Below are positions 36,001 to 45,636 of a stretch of 64,000 bases of DNA, one piece after another. The translations under genes were made by a program, and so were the position numbers. Positions within the stretch are counted from its first letter, which is position 1; each line of letters opens with the position of its first letter. Under the pieces are notes generated by a model. That model saw only the letters and a list, made by a program, of their open reading frames with translations. It was not told the DNA's origin and made no database searches. The stretch spans positions 3,162,001-3,226,000 of the forward strand of contig NC_089422.1 of the NCBI RefSeq assembly GCF_013426205.1, in the 5' to 3' direction. Source of the stretch: Metarhizium brunneum (Eukaryota > Ascomycota > Sordariomycetes > Hypocreales > Clavicipitaceae).

Positions 36001-38210
36001 CGCACCGCATCCATGGTGCCGATCAAGCCATGAGACCACGGAATAGGCTTCGGCACCCCTGTACTCCCAGAGGTATGCAGGAAACAAAACGGCTCGTCGA
36101 CAGCCTCCTCGAACGACTTGGTATAGGGAAACGGCGCAACCGAATCGACATCAAGCAGCTCATCGAGTAAAGGAAGCTGCAGCTCATCCATGGGACGTTG
36201 CCGCAGGATTTCTTTAACCAGGGGCACTGGTGAGACTTCGCCCGCGGTAGCCCAGATGCTGCATTTTGTTGCCTCAAGGACCGCCAATGCTCCCTCGGTA
36301 TTGTTCTTGGGTGATAGAAACAAGGCCTGTGGTTGACGAGAGTTAGCCGGGCGATTCTATGTTTTGATAGCAAAACTTACTGCGTAGCCAACTTTGACGC
36401 AAGCATAGGTCAACAAAATATGTCGCAGGTCATCTTTGAAAGTTAGAGAGTTGGGCTATGGCTGCAACGCAAGACCAGTATCGGGGAAAATCTGGCTCAA
36501 CTTACGTGGTCCGATATATCCTATAGGTAGGACAGACTCGGGCTTGCCAACACGGTTGTGAAGCCACCATGCGGTCTTGTCAACAGCCTTGGTGAACGTG
36601 AGAGCAGATATTTGCTTGAATTCAGGTGAGCCGCCGGACAATGTCGTCAGCGAGAATACAGTACGGTCCGGCTCGGCAACAGCCAAGCTGTCCATGATCT
36701 GAGGAATGAGCCTCTTTCCGTATGGAATCGAAGCAGCTCCATTATTGCTTTCCAATAACAAATCACTATTCAACTCATCCTCGGCAGCGGCGTCCCGACT
36801 GCAAGATGAAAGTGTCCGAGGAGACGGCGTCTTGGGCGTGGTGGCCGCACTGCTCTTTTCGGTTGCTGGAGGTGTGAGAGAAAGACGACCAGGCGAAGTC
36901 TTAATGGGCGTAGATGCTCCGGTGAGATAGCCACTTGCGCTGAGAGGCCTGGCTTCTTGGAGATAGCTTGCTGTCGCCTCACTGATGCCGAGGGCGTCTG
37001 GCTCCCGGGGCTTCTCCTTGAAGTAGCTGGGCTGGCCATCCATGTACATGAGCTCCAGCCTATCATCCTTGATGAACTCACCCATGGGGGCGCTGATCCA
37101 TTCCCCATCGGCTAGCTGAGCAACACTGCAGTGCCATGGGGTCGTGAACCCGGTCTTGGTGTTGAGTAGGCAGATGGAAACCTTGTTGCCAGCCACCGAC
37201 TCGTGGATTGAGAGCCGTAAATGATTGGGGTAGGCGTTCTTGACAGCACCCGCGAAGGCCTGTGAGGGGCAACTATTTAGTGACGTGCTGAAAGGGATGA
37301 TGATGCGGCTTCACTTACATGGCCTCGGATCAACATCTGCTTGGCGAGATACTTGCAATCCCTTCTGTAACTATTTGCAGTCCTATCCGCCCCCCTGGGG
37401 AAGATGTACTTTAAATCAGATTCCAAAAACCTCTTGTACCCGAGGTAGGTTAGCTTCGTATCGGGATTCGTGGCAATCTCATGGTCAATATCGAGGTCAG
37501 CTTTGCCGTACTTGTTCAGCAGCAAGCGGCGGAAAGTAGTGCAGTTGGCAACATAAGTAATCTCGGTCATCTTTTGGGGCAAGGGAAAGTCAAGGAGGTC
37601 TTTCATCCTGGAAAAGTTGATAAAGCTGAACTTGTTCTGGGCCGCCAACTTTCGCAGAGCCTCTCCATAAGCCCACGTGTCTTGGTCCGATATACACAAC
37701 AAATCTAATTACGAGACATAATGTCACTGTATCAGCATTGTTCCTCGTTCCTCAAATGGATTTGTACGTGTTTCTGCGCATTGTAGACTCACCATTGTAT
37801 GTGATGCCATCCGATATAATGGTGACTTGCGCGCCAGGCTGGTACACCTCCTTTATGCGTGTACACATGGTGTTCAACCGGCAGAGAGCCAGCTCTTCAG
37901 CCTTGTCCGGCAGGTTACCAAGAACCTTGTACACCTTGTTGGCAGACTTGAAGGGAAATGCGGGGAGACATGCTTCTACCCGGGTCCCTGCAGCAACAAA
38001 GTGGTGTATAGACGACAGGAACGTGTCTGCGCCCTTGGCCAGTCGCTCCTTTGAGTCGTCGAATTTGTTCAGGGCATACTCGACGATGATATCCAAGATT
38101 TGGCGAGATATCTCTTCCGATTCAGCGTTGGGCTTTGAAGAGTTGATGGGAAAGGAGCCCTGATCGTTCCCAACAAGGTCTTGTTTGGGAAGATCGTCTC
38201 TACGCCTCAT
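33011..38210 (-). CDS. Isocyanide synthase-NRPS-like megasynthase (CrmA-type)
   Basis: Predicted to convert an amino acid into an isocyanide and pass it through a one-module NRPS-like line. Six exons (38210-37793, 37704-37319, 37259-36506, 36433-36381, 36326-35904, 35830-33011) give 1617 residues with every phase consistent. Domains: DIT1/PvcA isocyanide synthase, about residues 25-345 (VTIISDGITYN, YLGYKRFLESDL, TPWHCSVAQLADGEW); a Ser/Thr/Pro-rich linker to about 430; adenylation about 430-970 (HTSGSTGVPKP near 620, GTTEG 774-778, GRSDD 858-862, Lys960 in GTVKRT); carrier with LGLDSLG, Ser1028; and a C-terminal acyltransferase about 1090-1617 with NHCCLDG, an intact HxxxDG. This order matches, from memory, Aspergillus fumigatus CrmA, which makes copper-responsive valine-derived isocyanides. 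The amino acid used here is not established. Two small exons (53 and 386 nt) sit inside the domains. Confidence 0.92.
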
Positions 38211-38560
38211 GTTGACGACGGCCAATTGCGATGTTGTACTAGAAGAATTGAGTAATGATCCACTGCTTTGACTCAGTTTAGGTTGTATTGTCCAACATCA
38301 GTGCACTGCTGATTGGCAAAGCGGTGGGTAGGCAAAGTCCTGGTTTATGCAGATGTGACAGCAGTCACAGGCAGATGTGCGGCCGGACAGTTAAATGGGA
38401 CTGAAACGGGAACTCTCCATAGTATATGCAAAAAGGCAAAGATGTTTCGGTACTTGTTTTTTATAAGACAGTCCGTCCTGAGGGAGAAAGGCCGACCAAG
38501 GAATAGCGAGAGGTCTTTAAGCGAGCCGGGCAAGCCGTGTCCGATGATGACTGACATGGC

Positions 38561-38568
38561 TGAGCAAG
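38561..38568 (-). promoter_or_regulatory. Mac1-like copper-response box (CTTGCTCA)
   Basis: Reads TGAGCAAG on plus. It lies 351 bases before the megasynthase start and 453 before the acetyltransferase start. It is the same octamer as in both SIT promoters; role inferred. Confidence 0.4.
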
Positions 38569-38682
38569 AAACCCTTACAATGGAGCACCTAGGTGTGACA
38601 CATGGGCCATCGTGAGACATAACGATTTAACTGTGGTGAGCCTCGGGGCCATCTGACACATGGCGAGTTGGTCGGATTCGGC

Positions 38683-38690
38683 TGAGCACG
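38683..38690 (-). promoter_or_regulatory. Variant copper-response-like box (CGTGCTCA)
   Basis: Reads TGAGCACG on plus. It differs by one base from TGTGCTCA, which I recall being reported for the Aspergillus fumigatus copper regulator AfMac1. It is followed by a TTTGAGGCAAA palindrome. Weak on its own. Confidence 0.3.
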
Positions 38691-39020
38691 TTTGAGGCAA
38701 ATGATAGTAGGAGACTAGGAGTAGCCCCGGCAGAGGAAGGATATACATGCAGCCCTGGGATTTCTAAAACAAAATGAGCTTAATATCCCTCCGGCAGGGC
38801 GACCAGCCATTCTTGGCATTAGTAATTCGCCGCCATTGGGCTTCGAACCCGATGTAAGACGGGCTTGGGCTGAAAGTCGTCAAAAATCTCTGGTATATCA
38901 CAAACACCATTCACCATGTTTTCAGAGCAGCCATTCGTAGCACAACCCTGACGTTGTATCCGACTATTAAAATTCAGAAATCAAGCTTCTCTCGCGCGGT
39001 CGCAGTCCTCGCTGACCACG

Positions 39021-40522
39021 ATGCGGCATCTGGAAAAGCTACGCCCTTTGGGTATGTTGATACCCCCGAGTAGATCTGCGACGTAATGCCAAACTTCCCA
39101 AGTTAATGCGGCTCTACAGGCAAACTTGAGCAAGTCTCGGCATCTTGCCACCACCTGGGTTTCTTCAACAACATCGGACTCTCAGCTCACTACGCTCTAT
39201 CCGGGTCTACTTGTCCGGCTGGATTTGACCTGCGCCGTGTAATCTACTCGGCGGCAAGAGATGTGATCCGCAAACACGGCATACTATTTGCCATTCCTGT
39301 CAACGAGGACACCCCAGATACTAGTTACTTTGCGTCTCTTTCTTCGATTGATCTCGACCAGAGCATTCACTTCCTCCAACGCTCTCTCCCCCTGGCTGCC
39401 GGTACAGACGGCGACGACAAGGAACTAGATGCCATCCTGGAGGACCAGCACAATACCAACTTCAAGTCCGACTATGGCACCTTGCCGTTCTGGCGCCTCG
39501 TCATCTTACAAGCACCCGGGGCGGAGACAGAGTTCACAGCCAGCTTCATCTACCATCACGCACTCGGGGACGGAGTTTCTGGCCTCGTCTTCCACAAGGC
39601 GTTCCAGACCGCCCTGGAAGCCGCGTGTTCCTCCTCGTCATCACAGTCCGAGGCCGAGTCCAGGGTCACGGCGGACGAGAAAGTCTCGGTCCTCCCACCG
39701 GTCGAAGACCTGCACCCTCAACCACTTCCACCTCATCATCCCAACCCCCCTGGCCCTGGAAGCAAGACCCGGAAAGAGTGGACCGCCAATTCCATCCGCA
39801 TGCCTTGCAGGTCTCGCTGGGCGTCGTTTTGCCTCTCGCCGGGCGTGTCTCGAGCCTTCTTCCAGGAGTGCAAGGGGCAAGAGACATCGGTGACGGCCGC
39901 GCTGTCGTCCATCGTGGCGTCGGTCCTGTTCACGACGCTCCCAGAGCCCGAGGACGCACTCACTTGTATCATCCCCGTCAGCTTACGGCCGTGGCTGAGC
40001 CTGCCTGGCGACGCTGCTCGTGATGCCATCGGGACGTACTTTGACGCCACCAGGGTGTCGTTTACGCGGCCGCATCAGAGCAGCAGCAGCAGTAGCCCTT
40101 CCGGCTCGTCAACGGACATTTGGCCAGGGGCCCGGGAGGTATCCGGGGCCTTGGGAGACTATCTCGGCAATGTATCGCCCACGGGTGAGCCCTATACCGC
40201 CATTGCCGTCCTCAAAACCATCCCAGACTTCTCCGTCGTCTGCAGATCCATGCTCGGGAAGCCGCGCGACGCCGCCTTTGAGGTGACCAACATTGGCGTC
40301 TTCTCGTCCTCTCCTCAGACGGGTGCTCCTCTTTGGCAGGTAGGGAGGGTGATGCTTAGTCGAAGTGCTCTTGCTTCTGGGGCCGCAGTCACCGTTAGCA
40401 TCGCCACCGGGGGGGACGGCTCGATGACGGTAGGCTTTAGCTGGCAGGACGGTGTTGTTGAGGATGGTGTTCTAGACGGTATCCTGCGAGGAACCAAGAA
40501 GTACTTTGACAGGTATCAATGA
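39021..40522 (+). CDS. Alcohol O-acetyltransferase-like protein (AATase family)
   Basis: Predicted to move an acyl group from acyl-CoA to an alcohol (or amine), here plausibly tailoring the isocyanide product. Exons 39021-39051 and 39120-40522 give 477 residues. The short first exon, joined in phase, yields MRHLEKLRPLGKLEQVSASC, the family-typical N-terminus, followed by HHLGFFNNIGLSAHY. The catalytic motif HHALGDG is at residues 156-162, the HHxxxDG signature shared with condensation-like acyltransferases; residues 230-330 have the usual helices and VSLRPWL. A Ser/Pro-rich loop lies around 165-225. The N-terminal homology block decides the start; a later in-frame start would lose it. It is divergent from the megasynthase over a shared promoter, which supports common regulation. 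Confidence 0.88.
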
Positions 40523-41225
40523 CTCATGTCGTAGTATAAGCACCAGTTGCCACATTTGTTTGCTAGGGGAGGTTGTACAAGTTCAACAAAGGGCGTCAGC
40601 TTTCTTTGTTGGGTGTCAGACGACGGAGTATTAGAGATTTGGCTGACGGCCGCCATGGCCATTTTCCCGCAATGTATCACAACGATGGGATACGGAGTAC
40701 TCACATGGACACTTGCCAAGATGTGACGGGGTTGTACAGGCGTGGGCTTGGTCATGTTGAGGCGTCTGGGTTCCCGGGAGCCCGGTCTGGATGTCAGACG
40801 GAAATCCCATGTGTACGGAGTAGCAGCCCAAGTCCTAAATTGCGGTTAACACCCATGCTCAACATGCTTATATCTCATACTGGCGAGTACCAATGGGGAA
40901 GCGGCCAGGGTTGCTTAAGCGCAGGGCCTGGCCGAGAATCTCCAAGTTGGCATGTCGATGGTATTCACCAACAAAGAAACGGCACCCACGATGCCTGGCA
41001 CGCGGTACGCACGTAGTCTCTTGCACAGCATCATAGGCATGCCAGGATAGTCCGGTACACGTATCCACATGGATATTGACGCAAAAATGCGCACCTTACT
41101 CGGCAACCCATCTCACGCCTCCACACGTCGACCAGATAACTATTACTTTGCTGCAACCGCCCATCGGATGCCTGGCCAGCGCAGCACAACGCCCACCGAC
41201 TTTTCCACCGTTTCTAGAAGTGGCC
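40523..41225. other. Intergenic: between the acetyltransferase and hydrolase genes
   Basis: Holds the promoter of the hydrolase. Two copies of the TACGGAGTA element occur at 40691-40699 and 40814-40822. No open frame here is convincing, and I did not see a CTTGCTCA box. Confidence 0.55.
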
Positions 41226-42269
41226 ATGAAACTACCGGAATACCCCTACGGCTACTCGCAGGCGGCGGAGCTGGACTCTAGAATCCGGATGCCACGCCCG
41301 CCCATCGACCCGACGCTCGCACCCATCATCGACTCATACCTGCTCCCCGAGGAACTGGATCTCGGCTTCATGCGCGGCCTGCCATCCTCGGACGGAGATG
41401 ACCAAGCCCCGTCGTACAATGCTGGCACCATTACAGACGGGCGGCCACACCTCAAGCACACGGAGCATCGCGTCCCCGGGCCCGACGGCAACACAGTCAT
41501 CGTGTCCGCGTTCGCGCCCAAGGAGCCCACGTCGGGCGCGCTACCAGCCGTGTACTACATGCACGGGGGAGGCATGGTGTCGGGCGACCGCTTCGCCGGA
41601 GTCGACGAGCTGCTCCATCTCCTCGCGGGCATCGAGTGCGTCGTCCTGTCGGTCGAGTACCGCCTCGCGCCCGAGACGCGCGCCCCAGGCCCAGCCGAGG
41701 ACTGCCACGCCGGGCTCGCGTGGGCGTCGGGCCACTCGTCACAGCTGGGCATCGACCCGGCGGCCATGGTGGTCGTCGGCGTGTCCGGCGGCGCGGCCCT
41801 GGCGGCGGCGACGTGTCTCATGGCCCGGGACAGGCAGTCTCCCGCGACGCCCGTCCGCGCGCAGATGCTGCTGTCGCCCATGCTGGACGACCGCTGCCGG
41901 AGCGTCTCGGACCAGCAGTTCGAGTACGGCAGCCCGTGGTGCGGCGTCACGAACCGCGCGGCCTGGGCGCACGTTGTCGGCGACGAGGCCCGGGGGTCCG
42001 CCGGCGTCTCGCCGTATCAGTCGCCGGCCCGCGAGCGCGACCTGTCCCGTCTGCCCCAGACCTACGTGGACGTTGGTGAGTGCGAGGTATTTCGCGATCC
42101 GGCTGTGAGGTTTGCCGCGGACATGTGGCGGTGCGGCTCGACGTGCGAACTGCATGTCTGGCCGGGGGCGTTTCACCTGTTTGATGGCATGGATAACCCT
42201 GGCGTGGCGCTTATCCGCGCCGCCATTGCGTCGAAGCAGGCCTGGCTGAGGAGGATTGTGCAGCAATGA
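41226..42269 (+). CDS. Alpha/beta hydrolase, HSL-type esterase
   Basis: An intronless 347-residue esterase/lipase of the hormone-sensitive-lipase (alpha/beta hydrolase 3) family, hydrolysing small esters or amides, probably in the cytosol because no signal peptide is seen. Motifs: oxyanion HGGG at 113-116, VSVEYRLAPE-like strand LSVEYRLAPE at 141-150, nucleophile elbow GVSGG with Ser187, probable catalytic Asp291 in EVFRDPAVRFA and His317 in PGAFHLFDG. The start at 41226 (MKLPEYPYGYSQ) is the first ATG of the frame; the frame itself extends upstream without a usable ATG. The gene is GC-rich, which produces long false antisense frames. It lies between the acetyltransferase and the second SIT gene, so it may cleave an ester in the locus product. 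Confidence 0.88.
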   Translation: MKLPEYPYGYSQAAELDSRIRMPRPPIDPTLAPIIDSYLLPEELDLGFMRGLPSSDGDDQAPSYNAGTITDGRPHLKHTEHRVPGPDGNTVIVSAFAPKEPTSGALPAVYYMHGGGMVSGDRFAGVDELLHLLAGIECVVLSVEYRLAPETRAPGPAEDCHAGLAWASGHSSQLGIDPAAMVVVGVSGGAALAAATCLMARDRQSPATPVRAQMLLSPMLDDRCRSVSDQQFEYGSPWCGVTNRAAWAHVVGDEARGSAGVSPYQSPARERDLSRLPQTYVDVGECEVFRDPAVRFAADMWRCGSTCELHVWPGAFHLFDGMDNPGVALIRAAIASKQAWLRRIVQQ

Positions 42270-42792
42270 GGGTGTGGAGCGGGCTTCGGCTTCGGGATGG
42301 TGAGGTTGTATTGTAACTTGATTTGTAGAGGCATCTGGCAGGTCTTGGTGTTTGTGTTGGTTGACAACTTGACAACTTGACTTGACTTGACACAATCAAT
42401 GTTCCGAGCACCTAAGCTCATGGGGCGTATCCACCCTCCAATCAATACCCTGGAATGTCACAGCAAGGGCCGAGTGAGTTAGATTGAGCTAATTAATATT
42501 CGGTGAGATCGAGCGGGAACGCGCTTACAGATCGTCCCTGTGCCTCCAACTTGACGCCCAACGTTCCGCTGGGGTTCGGATATAGCCAGCCATAGACGGG
42601 ATGATCCTCGACGTTTCATCCTTTCAAGATGCTATCGATGTTATACAGGCATTGCGTCCTAAACGTGCTCGAAACCGGCATCAGTAGGCCCCCTATTTCG
42701 GTTGTCCTTCCTTGGCAGTCGTCCGGGTAAAAAGGCTGGGGAATTGGGCCAAGACCAGATGGCGTATCAACAAGATGCAAGGTTGCTCGAGT

Positions 42793-42800
42793 TGAGCAAG
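42793..42800 (-). promoter_or_regulatory. Mac1-like copper-response box (CTTGCTCA)
   Basis: Reads TGAGCAAG on plus, 265 bases before the SIT 2 start codon. It pairs with the TTTGCTCA at 42867 in opposite orientation. Confidence 0.4.
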
Positions 42801-42866
42801 ATACTTGCTTATCCAGTGCCGTTCATCCACCCTCACTGGTGTGGGAATGCTCGAGTTTATTGCTTA

Positions 42867-42874
42867 TTTGCTCA
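42867..42874 (+). promoter_or_regulatory. Consensus Mac1-type copper-response element (TTTGCTCA)
   Basis: An exact match to the yeast Mac1 element TTTGC(T/G)C(A/G), 191 bases upstream of the SIT 2 start. This is the strongest single copper-box candidate in the locus; binding is not shown by sequence alone. Confidence 0.45.
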
Positions 42875-43064
42875 ACACTATCTTTGCGCAGCTCGGGCCA
42901 GCGTCCTCGAGGGAGATGGCCCCCCAAGGTCGTACATAACCAAGCACGCATGGAACTATCATGTACATAGTCCTCTAGATGGTTGAATTTGAAAGTGTCT
43001 TCACTCCCCAGCCCTCGTCTTTGTCTATGCCACAAGTCGTCTTGCCTGCTCCCATCATCATACC

Positions 43065-44831
43065 ATGAGTGAGACTCAACACCCGCGGCCCATGCCGGCC
43101 CACGCCGACGAATATATGGAAAAGGGCCGCGACGGAGTCGTCCACGATGTCAGCAATGCCTTCGACAAGCCGGAGCACGGTGCGGGCGCAACATCCGACA
43201 GGGAGGCCCAAGCCGGCGTCCTCGAGGTCGAGGCCATCGCCACGGTCTGGTCCAAGACCAGCCTCATAGTCGCCTACGTGCTGATCTGGATCGTCTACTT
43301 CATCATGCTGACGCAGCAGGCCGCCGAGGCCGCGCTGAACCCCTTCGTGACGTCGGCCTTCCAGCAGCACTCCCTCACGCCCACCGTCGGCATCCTCAGC
43401 AGCATCTTTGGCGGCGCGTGCAACCTGACCGTCGCCAAGGTGCTCGACGTCTTCGGCCGGCCGCAGGGCTACATGGCGTCCCTGGTCGTCGTCACCGTCG
43501 GCCTGGTCATGATGGCGGCGACGACGAGCGTGGAAATGTACGCCGCCGCCCAGGTCTTCTGGACCGTCGGCACGGCCGCCCTGCTCTACAGCGTCAACAT
43601 CTTTGTCGCCGACACGACGGCCCTGCGCAACCGCGCGCTCATGACGGCCCTGACGGCGTCGCCCAACATCGTCACCACGTGGCTGGGCGGCCCGATCTCG
43701 CAGGGCTTCCTCGAGGGCCCCGGGTGGCGGTGGTGCTTCGGCGCCCTGGCCATCATCGTGCCCGTCCTGTGTCTCCCCCTGTTCGTCCTGCTGATGATGA
43801 ACTACTTCAAGGCGAAGAGGCAGGGCGTCATCAAGCCGAGGGCCGGGTCGAGGGCGCCCTGGCAGTCTCTCCTCTACTACTGTCGCGAGTTTGACGCCGT
43901 GGGCCTCTTGTTGATCACGGCCGGCCTGGCGCTGTTCCTCTTGCCCTTTAACCTGTATACGCAGCAGGCCCTGGGGTGGCGGTCGCCGCTGATTATTTGC
44001 CTGCTCGTCTTTGGCGTCGTCCTGCTGGCCCTGTTTGCCGTGTGGGAGAGGTTCTTTGCCCCCGTCACCTTTATCCCCTACGCGCTGCTGCTCGACCGCA
44101 ACATGGTCGGCGCGTGCGTGCTTGGCTCCGTGCTTTTTATCAGTTTCTGGTGCTGGAATAGCTTCTTCAGCTCGTACCTCCAGGTTGTCCAGGACCTCAG
44201 CGTCACCGAGGCCAGCTACGTTGTCCAGATATATGGCCTCGGCAGCAGTCTGTTTTCCATTGCCGCCGGCGTCGCCATTCGGTATACCGGCCGCTTCAAG
44301 GCCATGACGCTCTACGTCGCCATCCCCGTTTACACGCTGTTCATGGGGCTCATGATTTACTTCCGGGACCCAAGCATGAGCGTGGGCTATCTCATCATGT
44401 GTCAGATATTCATCTCCTTTGCCGCTGGCATCATCATCATGACGCCGCAGATTGCCGCCATGTCCGCCGCAGACCACCAGCACATTGCCGTTGTCATGGC
44501 CATCCTGTCCATGTTTTCATCCATTGGCGGCGCCATCGGCCTCACCGTTGCCGGTGCTATCTGGCAGGCTGTTTTCCCCGTCAAGCTTGCTGAGTATTTG
44601 CCGCCGGAAGATCTGCCGAATCTCGTCAGCATCTATGCCGCGCTCGATGTTCAGCTTAGTTACCCGATAGGAACGCCTACACGCACTGCGATTCAGCACG
44701 CCTACTCAGACGCCCAGTCCATGATGTTGACTGCTGGTACGGCTATCTGGGCTGTTGGCTTTGCTGCGGTTGCCATCTGGCGAAACACTGACGTGAAGAA
44801 CTTGAAGCAGGTCAAGGGACAGGTCATTTAG
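43065..44831 (+). CDS. SIT-family MFS transporter 2 (siderophore-type metallophore importer)
   Basis: A 588-residue intronless 14-helix transporter, paralogous to the one at 30541-32310. Shared blocks, almost residue for residue, include HSLTPTVGILSSIFGGACNL, AKVLDVFGRPQGY, LLYYCREFDAVGLLLI, FWCWNSFFSSYLQVVQDL and the C-terminal AIQHAYSDAQSMML; the N-terminal cytosolic 60 residues differ. It starts at 43065 (MSETQHPRPMPAHADEY). By family it is a plasma-membrane H+ symporter for metal chelates. Higher GC at third codon positions than transporter 1 indicates an old duplication or different histories. Position at the other end of the isocyanide locus and copper-type boxes upstream suggest a role in uptake of the locus product. 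The antisense strand carries a 502-codon open frame that is only a shadow. Confidence 0.9.
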   Translation: MSETQHPRPMPAHADEYMEKGRDGVVHDVSNAFDKPEHGAGATSDREAQAGVLEVEAIATVWSKTSLIVAYVLIWIVYFIMLTQQAAEAALNPFVTSAFQQHSLTPTVGILSSIFGGACNLTVAKVLDVFGRPQGYMASLVVVTVGLVMMAATTSVEMYAAAQVFWTVGTAALLYSVNIFVADTTALRNRALMTALTASPNIVTTWLGGPISQGFLEGPGWRWCFGALAIIVPVLCLPLFVLLMMNYFKAKRQGVIKPRAGSRAPWQSLLYYCREFDAVGLLLITAGLALFLLPFNLYTQQALGWRSPLIICLLVFGVVLLALFAVWERFFAPVTFIPYALLLDRNMVGACVLGSVLFISFWCWNSFFSSYLQVVQDLSVTEASYVVQIYGLGSSLFSIAAGVAIRYTGRFKAMTLYVAIPVYTLFMGLMIYFRDPSMSVGYLIMCQIFISFAAGIIIMTPQIAAMSAADHQHIAVVMAILSMFSSIGGAIGLTVAGAIWQAVFPVKLAEYLPPEDLPNLVSIYAALDVQLSYPIGTPTRTAIQHAYSDAQSMMLTAGTAIWAVGFAAVAIWRNTDVKNLKQVKGQVI

Positions 44832-45636
44832 GCTTGAGATCTTTGTGTTTTTTATGGGCGCATAGCGAGTACGAGTTTTGGCATCTGTACGGGTACTTGT
44901 ATCAGAGATGCAGACTTGTGGCAGCAGCTTGAACTTGTTGAAAGTAAAAGTCTTGCTCGGCGCAAATAAAGCGACAAGTGTGAGTATATGTATTCAATAA
45001 ATAGAGAGCATCAATAATACATGACAATTCAGTCAGCTTATCAAGCCCGAGTAGTAACGAGTGGTTGATATAGTAGTTTTCGCGGATAATTACACCGCAA
45101 GCTTTAGGGTAGCATGTATATACTGCAGAGAAGAACTCCAAAGAGAAAAACAACTCCATTACTCAATTTTCTTCGACTGACGACTTTTGATTTCTTCACA
45201 TGATAAAAGTTCATCTTTACAGATCAATTCCCTTTTGTAAATCATTGTATTGTACACTCAAGATGGAGTAGTTCCCCGAGGATTATTTTCCCGCAAGGTG
45301 TATCCCACTGCAATCGGCACAATAAAGACTCAAGCAGACACATGATAGCACTGTGTCATGTGCTAGAGTCCCTCCATCTTTCACATGAGCATGCCTCTGA
45401 CGTTTGTAGTGACCTAGGTATCGCATTCACATGAAATTGCACAGCAAGCAAGGTCCAAGGCTGTGCAAGGGCTGTTGCAGTGGTATATATATATATATAT
45501 ATATATGTAGTATACATGCAACTATAGCACCGTCCCCAACAGAATCAAACTCATTCAACATATCTGACATGGAAACACAATCCACTCATTATTATGCACC
45601 GCTTTACACGTGTCGCAATCCTTCACGGTTCCTCGC
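44832..45636. other. Intergenic: downstream of SIT 2, right edge of the locus
   Basis: AT-rich 3' region of SIT 2 and of the small secreted protein (convergent). It contains the TA microsatellite at 45484. No gene supported. Confidence 0.6.
45484..45506. repeat. (TA)n microsatellite
   Basis: Twenty-three bases of uninterrupted alternating T and A, a simple repeat likely to vary in length between strains. Confidence 0.9.

Larger units (their letters stand above)
38211..39020. promoter_or_regulatory. Shared divergent promoter of the megasynthase and the acetyltransferase
   Basis: An 810-base spacer with the megasynthase transcribed leftward and the acetyltransferase rightward, so both are probably co-regulated from here. 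It contains CTTGCTCA at 38561-38568 (minus strand) and the one-mismatch variant CGTGCTCA at 38683-38690 (minus strand). No credible gene; the open frame at 38313-38615 has no recognisable features. Confidence 0.6.
42270..43064. promoter_or_regulatory. Upstream region of SIT transporter 2
   Basis: A 795-base spacer between the hydrolase and the second SIT gene. It contains CTTGCTCA on the minus strand (42793-42800) and the exact Mac1-type TTTGCTCA on the plus strand (42867-42874), 191 bases before the start. No gene seen. Confidence 0.55.

Noticed and set aside
38821..38870. TTCGAACC stretch resembling a tRNA T-loop
   Set aside because: The stem does not pair and no D-arm or anticodon arm can be folded upstream on either strand.
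42975..44483. 502-codon open frame on the minus strand
   Set aside because: It is fully antisense to SIT transporter 2, a GC-rich gene whose frame has clear family motifs; the antisense product is low-complexity Asp/Gly/Arg/His-rich with no domain.
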